From Acidimicrobiales bacterium (GTDB lineage Bacteria > Actinomycetota > Acidimicrobiia > Acidimicrobiales > Aldehydirespiratoraceae), in the NCBI GenBank assembly GCA_041394245.1, contig JAWKIR010000003.1, forward strand, positions 186,001 through 250,000: a DNA stretch of 64,000 nt. Reading direction: 5' to 3'. The notes below the pieces were generated by a model. It saw only the letters and a program-made list of their open reading frames with translations, ran no database searches and was not told where the DNA came from. Of the stretch, positions 1-6,116 are shown one piece after another; position 1 is the first letter of the stretch, and every line of letters begins with the position of its first letter. A program made the translations under genes and the position numbers.

Positions 1-455
1 CACTGCTCCACCCCCAGGCTCGACCGAAGCCTGACCATCGCCCGGTCGACGTGCTTTTGCAGCGTCGACTTGGACACGTCGAGCACCTCCGCGGCCTCCG
101 ACAACGACCACCCGTACGCGTGGACCAACATCGCGGCCTGTCGCTGGCGGGCCGGCAGCGCCCCCAGCGCGGCAGCGAGCCCGGGCTCGATCATCGGCGT
201 GCGGTCCTCGGGTGGGGGCGGCAGAACCACTCGGCGCGGAGGCCGCCGGCGCCCTCGACTTCGTCCGGTGACGTAGACGTAGCCGACCGGGTTCTCCATC
301 TCCGCGATCCGGTCCCAGTGCTCCCATGCGTAGGCGAAGGCATCGGCCGTCGCCTCGCGGCCGAGGTCGATGCCGTAGAGACCGGTGAGGGCATGGCGGA
401 CCCGTGGCTCCGCGACTTCGAAGAATCGTCGAAATGCATCGATCTGGTCGGACAC
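1..455 (-). CDS. ECF-type RNA polymerase sigma factor, C-terminus cut by window edge
   Basis: Reads off the left edge, so the last residues are missing. From the GTG at 453-455 the frame encodes a small region 2-like N-terminus (IDAFRRFFEVAEPRVRHAL, then EATADAFAYAWEHWDRI), a basic/proline-rich linker, and a clear region 4 helix-turn-helix (LPARQRQAAMLVHAYGWSLS followed by EAAEVLDVSKSTLQKHVDRA). This is the pattern of a short ECF sigma factor, which directs RNA polymerase to a special promoter set. GGGAG lies five bases upstream of the chosen GTG; another GTG directly before it is possible. No anti-sigma gene is visible on this side. Which regulon it serves cannot be told from the sequence. 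Confidence 0.75.
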   Translation of the reverse strand, partial: MSDQIDAFRRFFEVAEPRVRHALTGLYGIDLGREATADAFAYAWEHWDRIAEMENPVGYVYVTGRSRGRRRPPRRVVLPPPPEDRTPMIEPGLAAALGALPARQRQAAMLVHAYGWSLSEAAEVLDVSKSTLQKHVDRAMVRLRSSLGVEQ

Positions 456-546
456 CACGTCTCCCGCGTCCCTCCTCTCTCCTGAAAGGCCGGAGCGGCA
501 CGATCGTATGACCGAGTGTCACACCCTTCTGGCATGATACGAACAG

Positions 547-816
547 ATGTTCGCTCCAGACGACCCACGCCACGCTCTACAGGCGACGCTCGACCAGCTG
601 CAGCGCGAGGCTGTCTCGCTGGGGTCGGCTCGCGAGGCGGCGGACCTGATCCGGTCGCTCGAATCGTGCAGCCGTCGGCTTCGGGCCGAGACCCGCCCCC
701 ACAACGGCGGACCGTTCTGCGGCCGCCACAACCGCCACAAACAGAAAGGGTTCGCCGTATGGCGCGACCCCTCAGGGGTGTGGCACACCTACCGGCCCGA
801 CGGGTCGGAGATCTGA
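547..816 (+). CDS. Short DUF222/HNH-endonuclease-like remnant
   Basis: The 89-residue product starts like the N-terminus of actinobacterial DUF222/HNH proteins (DDPRHALQATLDQL, helical and charged) and ends like their extreme C-terminus (CGRHNRHKQKGFAVWRDPSG, then VWHTYRPDGSEI). The 300-400 residues that normally lie between, including the HNH catalytic core, are absent. The likely reading is a gene collapsed by internal deletion, or a miniature derivative. The frame is open and free of stops, so a peptide may still be made, but nuclease activity is not expected. It is divergent from the sigma factor gene at the left edge. Family assignment rests on recalled sequence patterns. Confidence 0.45.
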   Translation: MFAPDDPRHALQATLDQLQREAVSLGSAREAADLIRSLESCSRRLRAETRPHNGGPFCGRHNRHKQKGFAVWRDPSGVWHTYRPDGSEI

Positions 817-836
817 CTCCGAGGCGTCGGTCTCGC

Positions 837-1547
837 CTACACGGCGATGGGCAGGGCCCGGGGCACCGCGACCGACGCCCTCGACCGCCGCTGCTCGCTC
901 AGTGCCGCGATCGCATCCATCACCTCGTCGGTGATCTCGCGCTTGACCGCGCCGGTCGGGCGCTCGCCGGTCCACCGTCCCAGATCGATCGGCGCACCGA
1001 AGCGGACCGTGATCGGCGTCCGCCGCGGGATGAGCGAATCGGGCGGCATGGCGACCTCGGTGCCGAGGATGCCGATCGGCACGATCGGGGCACCACTCTT
1101 TAGGGCGAGGTGGGCGACCCCGACATGGCCGTCGTGGAGCAGGCCGTCACGAGAACGGGTTCCCTCCGGGAAGATGCCGACGATCTCGCCCGCCTGCAGC
1201 CGTTCGATGGCGAGACCCAGACTCCTGCCGACACCGCGCCCGCTGCGATCGACCGGGATCATCCCGGCTGCAGGGAAGAGCCGTCGCGTGGCGGGCATCG
1301 TCAGGTACTCGGCCTTGCCGAGAAAGGTCACCTGGCGGCTGCACGAGTACATCAACAGGACCGAATCGATGAACGAGAGATGGTTGGCCGCGAAGATCAC
1401 GCCCCCATGATCGGGGACGTTGTCGAGGCCCTCCCGTTCGACGTTGAGCCAGCCGCGATGGAGCGGGGCGCTCGCTCGGCGGATGCTCCAATAACGGCGC
1501 CCGATCCGGTCGGACTCGTGGATGAGGGGGAGACCACGTGATGCCAT
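837..1547 (-). CDS. 1-acylglycerol-3-phosphate O-acyltransferase (PlsC family)
   Basis: The 236-residue product carries the PlsC motifs in order: NHLSFID (the NHx4D catalytic motif), a block around GMIPVDRSGRG, and FPEGTRS (acyl-acceptor phosphate binding), followed by IVPIGI. It should transfer an acyl group to lysophosphatidate at the inner membrane face in phospholipid synthesis, though paralogues acting on other acceptors are common. The ATG at 1545-1547 was chosen because the N-terminal extension available upstream is not family-like. It is the last gene of a minus-strand run following sigR-rsrA and a small Cys-rich gene, separated by about 90 bases. Confidence 0.85.
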   Translation of the reverse strand: MASRGLPLIHESDRIGRRYWSIRRASAPLHRGWLNVEREGLDNVPDHGGVIFAANHLSFIDSVLLMYSCSRQVTFLGKAEYLTMPATRRLFPAAGMIPVDRSGRGVGRSLGLAIERLQAGEIVGIFPEGTRSRDGLLHDGHVGVAHLALKSGAPIVPIGILGTEVAMPPDSLIPRRTPITVRFGAPIDLGRWTGERPTGAVKREITDEVMDAIAALSEQRRSRASVAVPRALPIAV

Positions 1548-1634
1548 GACGACATCGTGAAGTGCCCATGTGGCAACCGCATCGCCGCCACGTGAACAAG
1601 AGATTTCCACAGGCTGTCGCGTGTGGAATATCCG

Positions 1635-1817
1635 CTAGTCGTCCAAGACCTTGCCCCGCATCCGCGGAACCACCATCGGGGCGTGCAACGAACAGAATTC
1701 CTGCTCGTTGTAGACGCTCAGTCGGGTGACGCAATCCGGTTCGCCGCAAACCCGGCCGGTGGCCGAACGGGGAAGGTTGCGCTCGATGCTCGTGAACCGC
1801 TCACCTTGGACTCGCAT
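1635..1817 (-). CDS. Small Cys/His-rich protein
   Basis: The 60-residue product has a CGEPDC pair followed by CSLH around 20 residues later (CxxxxC...CxxH), separated by TRLSVYNEQEF. This spacing suggests a small zinc-binding fold. It lies 57 bases downstream of rsrA on the same strand, so it may be the third gene of the sigR-rsrA unit and could be thiol-redox related, but that is inference from position only. The basic C-terminus (VVPRMRGKVLDD) is unremarkable. I do not recognise a named family. Confidence 0.5.
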   Translation of the reverse strand: MRVQGERFTSIERNLPRSATGRVCGEPDCVTRLSVYNEQEFCSLHAPMVVPRMRGKVLDD

Positions 1818-1874
1818 ACCGATGTCAACGCCGTCGGCCGAGAAATCGTTCCAGCCGCCGGCCGAAAATGTCGC

Positions 1875-2144
1875 TTAGCGGCCCATCTCGTTGCGCAGTG
1901 CCGCGGCGATACGGGCCCGCAGCTCGTCGGGCACCTTCTCCTGGCACCGCATCGAGACGACCTGACGCAGCTCCGTCTCGAACGAGTAGCGGTCGCCGCA
2001 CGGCGAACAGAGGTCGAGGTGGGTACGGATGACCGTGCGCTTCTGCACCGTCAACTCACCGTCGAGATAGGTGTAGAGCTCGGCGAGTGCCTGCTGGCAG
2101 TCGGGATTCCCGTCGCAGGGATCAGGCTCTGGCATGTGATCCAT
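1875..2144 (-). CDS. rsrA: Zinc-binding redox anti-sigma factor, RsrA/RshA type
   Basis: The 89-residue product matches the small ZAS anti-sigma family: N-terminal acidic segment with C10 and C16, then the H42-x3-C46-x2-C49 zinc motif (THLDLCSPC). In this family zinc-bound thiols hold the partner sigma factor inactive and disulfide formation under oxidative stress releases it. The gene begins two bases after the stop of the adjacent sigma gene, so the two are co-translated, the standard arrangement for SigR/RsrA in Streptomyces and SigH/RshA in mycobacteria. The C-terminus (PDELRARIAAALRNEMGR) is helical. Confidence 0.9.
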   Translation of the reverse strand: MDHMPEPDPCDGNPDCQQALAELYTYLDGELTVQKRTVIRTHLDLCSPCGDRYSFETELRQVVSMRCQEKVPDELRARIAAALRNEMGR

Positions 2145-2146
2145 GA

Positions 2147-2764
2147 TCAGATCTCGTCGTTCGTGTCGGCACCGACGACCGCCGGTACTGCTGGTTCAGC
2201 ATCATCTGGGAGCAGTCGCCGCGCTTCGGCAAAGCCGTACAACCGCTTCTGCAGCTGCTTTCTTCCACGGTGCAGGCGACTCATCACGGTGCCGATCGGA
2301 ATGTCGAGGATCTCGGCGATCTCCTTGTAGGCGAACCCCTCCACATCGGCCAGGAGAATCGGCAGCCGGTAGTGCTCGGGCAGGTCCTCGACCGCTTCCT
2401 TCACCTCGGCCTCACCGAAGAGATCCATGAGTTCGTCTTCGGCGCTGCGACCGAGCGCCGCACCCTCGAGGCCGCCGATACGGCGATAGAGGTAGAGATC
2501 CTCGACATCGTCGAGATCCTGCTCGTCGGGACGCCGTTGCTTCTTGCGATAGGCGTTGATGTAGGTGTTGGTGAGGATGCGATACATCCACGCTTTGAGG
2601 TTGGTGCCTGCCTCGAAGCGGTCGTAGGCGCGGTACGCCTTGAGGTACGTCTCCTGGACGAGATCCTCGGCATCGGCCGGGTTGCGGGTCATCCGCAGCG
2701 CCGCGCTGTAGAGCGATGACATCACGTCCATCGCATCGTCGGCGAATGTGGCCGGATCAGCCAA
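2147..2764 (-). CDS. sigR: ECF sigma factor SigR/SigH (thiol-oxidative stress)
   Basis: The 205-residue product has an intact region 2 (NPADAEDLVQETYLKAYRAY and NLKAWMYRILTNTYINAYRK) and region 4 (LPEHYRLPILLADVEGFAYK, then EIAEILDIPIGTVMSRLHRG). Length, motif wording and the directly following rsrA identify it as the SigR/SigH group, which in actinobacteria switches on thioredoxin, mycothiol and proteolysis genes under disulfide stress. GGGAGA lies upstream of the ATG. tRNA-Thr sits just upstream on the same strand. No convincing SigR-type autoregulatory promoter was identified by eye. Confidence 0.92.
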   Translation of the reverse strand: MADPATFADDAMDVMSSLYSAALRMTRNPADAEDLVQETYLKAYRAYDRFEAGTNLKAWMYRILTNTYINAYRKKQRRPDEQDLDDVEDLYLYRRIGGLEGAALGRSAEDELMDLFGEAEVKEAVEDLPEHYRLPILLADVEGFAYKEIAEILDIPIGTVMSRLHRGRKQLQKRLYGFAEARRLLPDDAEPAVPAVVGADTNDEI

Positions 2765-2784
2765 GGCTGTCTCCCTTTCTCTGG

Positions 2785-2857
2785 AGCCCGAGACGAGAAT
2801 TGAACTCGTGACCTACGCTTTACGAGAGCGTCGCTCTACCAACTGAGCTACTCGGGC
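2785..2857 (-). tRNA. tRNA-Thr (CGT anticodon)
   Basis: On the minus strand the 73 bases fold as a standard cloverleaf: 7-bp acceptor GCCCGAG/CTCGGGC, D arm with AGTTGGTAGA loop, anticodon stem ACGCT/AGCGT around loop CTCGTAA, and T arm ACGAG/CTCGT with loop TTCAATT. The anticodon CGT reads the threonine codon ACG. The discriminator base is T and CCA is not encoded. It lies between holB and sigR, both on the same strand. Confidence 0.95.
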
Positions 2858-2918
2858 AGGACTCAGAAGGTACCAAATCCGCCCCGCTGATCCTCACCTG
2901 CGGGCCTTCGCCGCAGCG

Positions 2919-4010
2919 TCACGACAGCGGCGGGAGACGGACGAACAACGCCTGGAGCAACAGCGCCTCGTTGGGGTTGCGGATGAGGGCTTCCGATGCC
3001 TGACGGATCCGGTCCACCGCGTCCAATGGGCCCTGCCGAGGGTCGCCGCCGGCGATCGCCTCGTGGTAACGACGGGCCAGGGTTGCCAGCCCGAACCGCA
3101 GCTCGTCGGTGCGGTACTGGCGCAGCTCGCGTTTGTGGCGGGTCTCCATCTCACGGCGCCCCGAACCGCGGGTGCCGAGCTGCTCCTCGCGTGCCTCGAG
3201 CGCAGCCAGTTCCTCGTCGTGGCGGGCAACCCGGGCCGCCGCCGCATCATCGATCATCATGCGGAGTTCCTCGACCAGCGCTCCCGCGGCCGCACCTGTG
3301 CCGTCGAGCCGATCCGGCACCGACCACCAGGCGTCGCGGCGAGCCGCGAGGCGTTCGTCGAGCACGAGTACCCGGGCCCGACCCAGGTCGCCGTTTGCCG
3401 CTGCAGCCACCACACCGGCACGCTCGGGATCGGTCAGCCCCTCGGCGACGAGTACACCGGCGATGTCGGTCGCCGAGAGCGATCCGAAGTCGACACGGGT
3501 GCACCGCGACTCGATGGTGATCTGGTGCGGCGGGACGTCGGTCGCGAGCAGCACGAAGATCGTGCTCTCAGGGGGCTCTTCGATCAGCTTGAGCAACGCC
3601 GACGACGCGGCGGCTTCGGCCGTCTGGAACTGATCGACCACCACGATCTTGCGGGTGCCCTCGGTCGGCGACCGACTCGCCTCCTTGATGATGGCGGGGA
3701 TCTCCCCGGGATCGTCCTTGCGCCCGAGCCGCAGCGCGTTGCCGCTCGGCGCGAACACCACGATGTCGGGATGGATCAGGCCGGCCGCGAGCCGGCGATG
3801 CCGATCCGCTCCGTCGGGGTCAGCCGCAGCCAGGATCTCGCCGCCGAACACACCGGCGGCCCGGCGCTTGCCCGCCCCGGTTGGACCGACGAACAGATAG
3901 GCGTGAACCGGCGACTGCGCGGCGGCGGAGAGCCGACGCACCGCGTCGGGCTGACCGATGACGGCGGCCCACGGATCAGCGGCCTGAGGGTCGGTGGTCG
4001 CCGCGATCAC
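2919..4010 (-). CDS. holB: DNA polymerase III delta' subunit (clamp loader)
   Basis: AAA+ clamp-loader protein of about 363 residues: VIGQPDAVRRL at the N-terminus, Walker A VGPTGAGKRRAA, HPDIVVFAP, Walker B-type KIVVVDQFQTAE, and the sensor segment SSALLKLIEEPPESTIFVLL followed by ESRCTRVDF (the SRC motif of delta'/gamma). It helps load the sliding clamp during replication. The zinc-ribbon cysteines found in many delta' and tau proteins are not evident. The GTG at 4008-4010 overlaps the tmk stop as GTGA and is preferred; an ATG at 4023-4025 is an alternative giving five more residues. tmk and the MFS gene precede it in one coupled unit. Confidence 0.88.
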   Translation of the reverse strand: MIAATTDPQAADPWAAVIGQPDAVRRLSAAAQSPVHAYLFVGPTGAGKRRAAGVFGGEILAAADPDGADRHRRLAAGLIHPDIVVFAPSGNALRLGRKDDPGEIPAIIKEASRSPTEGTRKIVVVDQFQTAEAAASSALLKLIEEPPESTIFVLLATDVPPHQITIESRCTRVDFGSLSATDIAGVLVAEGLTDPERAGVVAAAANGDLGRARVLVLDERLAARRDAWWSVPDRLDGTGAAAGALVEELRMMIDDAAAARVARHDEELAALEAREEQLGTRGSGRREMETRHKRELRQYRTDELRFGLATLARRYHEAIAGGDPRQGPLDAVDRIRQASEALIRNPNEALLLQALFVRLPPLS

Positions 4011-4612
4011 GACACTGCCAGCCATGCGTCGACGGCGGCATCGATCCGACCGGCGACCTCGTCGACCGTGCCACCCGCGTCGATCACCAGCCACCGATCG
4101 GGATCGGCGGCCGCGAGCTCGAGGTAGCCGTTGCGGACCCGCTGGTGGAAATCCGCGCCCGCACCCTCGATGCGATCCATCTGATCGCCCAGACGCGCCC
4201 GAGCCACCTCCAGATCCACGTCGAGCAGCACCGTCAGGTCGGGCTCGACCCCGTGGGTCGCGAACGACATCGTCGCCCGCAGCACGTCGAGGTCGAGACC
4301 GCGGCCGTACCCCTGGTACGCGAGCGTCGACGCGGTGAACCGGTCGGAGATGATCGTCTCGCCGGCTGCCAGGGCCGGCCCGACGATCTCCGCCACGTGC
4401 TGTGCCTTGTCGGCGATGATCAGGAGTGCCTCGGCTCGGTCGTCGAGGCTGTGGTTGGTCGGGTCGAGGACGATGGCGCGAATCGCCCCGCCGACATCGG
4501 TCGCTCCGTGCTGGAAGGTCACCGCGACGCCGAGACGGGCTCCGAGTCGACGGGCCTGCGTGGACTTCCCGGACGCATCGGCACCTTCGAAGGCGATCAA
4601 CCGACCACTCAC
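4007..4612 (-). CDS. tmk: Thymidylate kinase
   Basis: About 201 residues with the family signatures: P-loop FEGADASGKSTQ, the DRF-type motif ISDRFTASTLAYQGYGRGLD, and VEPDLTVLLDVDLEVARARL. It phosphorylates dTMP to dTDP in dTTP supply. The start is the GTG at 4610-4612, which overlaps the upstream MFS stop as GTGA and has GGAGG eight bases before it; the longer frame upstream is out of family. Its own stop overlaps holB in the same way. The tmk-holB pairing is widespread in bacteria. Confidence 0.93.
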   Translation of the reverse strand: MSGRLIAFEGADASGKSTQARRLGARLGVAVTFQHGATDVGGAIRAIVLDPTNHSLDDRAEALLIIADKAQHVAEIVGPALAAGETIISDRFTASTLAYQGYGRGLDLDVLRATMSFATHGVEPDLTVLLDVDLEVARARLGDQMDRIEGAGADFHQRVRNGYLELAAADPDRWLVIDAGGTVDEVAGRIDAAVDAWLAVS

Positions 4613-6027
4613 GAAAGGTCCTCCGCCAACTCGGACCGCTCCGGCTTCTCGACTCCGATGGAGCTGCCCAGGTAGGCGCCGCTGCCGGCGCGGAGGCTCC
4701 ACGACGCGAGGAGCCCGGCGCCCATGATGGTCACCGACGACAACCAGAGCGTGAGCCGCACCCCGGGCGTGAGCACCGTCAGGCCGAAGAGATTGACGTC
4801 GCCCTCCCACCATCGGTCCGAGAGCGTGTCGAGTGCCTCCGACACGAGCGGCGCAACGGCCAGGGCGAACAGCATGCAGAACCGCACGAGCACGAGCAGC
4901 GCCGAGAAGATCCGTCCCCGCAACTCGTCGTCGACGTTCTCGTGCAGCAGGGTGAAACCGAGCACATAGATCGGGCCGGCGGCGAAGCCGACCACTGCGA
5001 GGACGGGCACGACCACGGAGAGGTACGGCGACGACGACGCGACGAGCAGCGCGCCACCGGCCAGCACGAGTACCCCGGGAAAGACTGCCGCGCGGTTGAT
5101 GCGATTCTGCAGGAGCGACGCGGTGACGACACCGGCCGCCATCCCGAGTCCGAGCGCGAACAGCACGAGGTTGAAGTCGGCATCGTCACCGACGATCAGC
5201 TCGTCGACATAGATCGCACCCAGGGGAACGAGCATGCCACCGCCGATCACACCGACCCCCAGACCGACGTTGACGGCGCGGACGATGGGATTGACCGCGA
5301 TGAAACGCCAGCCCTCGCGCAGCTCGCGCCATGCGGCGCCGAGATCCAGCCCGCGCTTCGTCTGCCCACGACGTTCCTCACGAGAACGCGCCGGGAAGGC
5401 GATGGTGTAGATGATCAACGCGGTGAGCAGGAACGAGATGCCGTCGACGTAGAACGCCAGGCCGTCCTCGTTGAGACGCCAGGTGTCGACCCACCCCTCG
5501 TCGGCCAACGACTCCGCGGCCTTCGCGAGCAGTGCGGCGATACCTGCAGCCACCGGGAACATGCCGTAGGCCGCAGCCACGTTGAGTGAGTTGGCGGTCG
5601 TGAGCTTCTCGGTCGGAACGATGTTGGGGACGATCGCCTCCTTGGCCGGCGACCACAGCATCGTGAAGATCTCGAGCAGGAACGATGCGACGATCAGCCC
5701 GAACAGGCTGTCGACGAACGGCAGCGAGAACATCACCAGGGCTCGCCCGATGTCGCACATGAGCAGGAGTCGTTTGCGGTTGAACCGGTCGACGATGATC
5801 CCGGCCGCGGTGGCGAGGAAGAAGCCGGGGGCGATACGGGTGGCGAGCACGATGGCGATCGCGGTGCCCTCGGTCCCGTCGCCGCTCAACTTGGCCGCGA
5901 GCGAGATCGTCGCCAGGAGGCCGAGCCAATCCCCTGTGGCGGAGATGACCTGGGCGATCCAGAGCCGGAAGAACTCCTTCGAGCCGAACATCGCTTCGAT
6001 GCGGCCCCTCGGGCGCGTCTGCGACAT
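4609..6027 (-). CDS. Major facilitator superfamily transporter
   Basis: About 472 residues with roughly twelve hydrophobic segments, e.g. VGVIGGGMLVPLGAIYV and FPGVLVLAGGALLVASSS, and MFS-like FFRLWIAQVISATGDWLGLL near the N-terminus plus DRFNRKRLL in the first cytoplasmic loop. It resembles the MFS drug/siderophore exporter group (MFS_3) rather than a sugar permease, but the substrate cannot be named. The ATG at 6025-6027 has a purine-rich GGGCGAAG upstream; an in-frame ATG at 6037-6039 is possible. It is the first gene of the tmk-holB unit, tied to tmk by a GTGA overlap. Confidence 0.85.
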   Translation of the reverse strand: MSQTRPRGRIEAMFGSKEFFRLWIAQVISATGDWLGLLATISLAAKLSGDGTEGTAIAIVLATRIAPGFFLATAAGIIVDRFNRKRLLLMCDIGRALVMFSLPFVDSLFGLIVASFLLEIFTMLWSPAKEAIVPNIVPTEKLTTANSLNVAAAYGMFPVAAGIAALLAKAAESLADEGWVDTWRLNEDGLAFYVDGISFLLTALIIYTIAFPARSREERRGQTKRGLDLGAAWRELREGWRFIAVNPIVRAVNVGLGVGVIGGGMLVPLGAIYVDELIVGDDADFNLVLFALGLGMAAGVVTASLLQNRINRAAVFPGVLVLAGGALLVASSSPYLSVVVPVLAVVGFAAGPIYVLGFTLLHENVDDELRGRIFSALLVLVRFCMLFALAVAPLVSEALDTLSDRWWEGDVNLFGLTVLTPGVRLTLWLSSVTIMGAGLLASWSLRAGSGAYLGSSIGVEKPERSELAEDLS

Positions 6028-6116
6028 CGCTTCGCCCATACGTGACGCGCTGCTCGAAGCCCGTTCTCCCACCGGCGACACCCTAGGCGGAACCGACAAG
6101 GCCCACCGAGCGTGAA

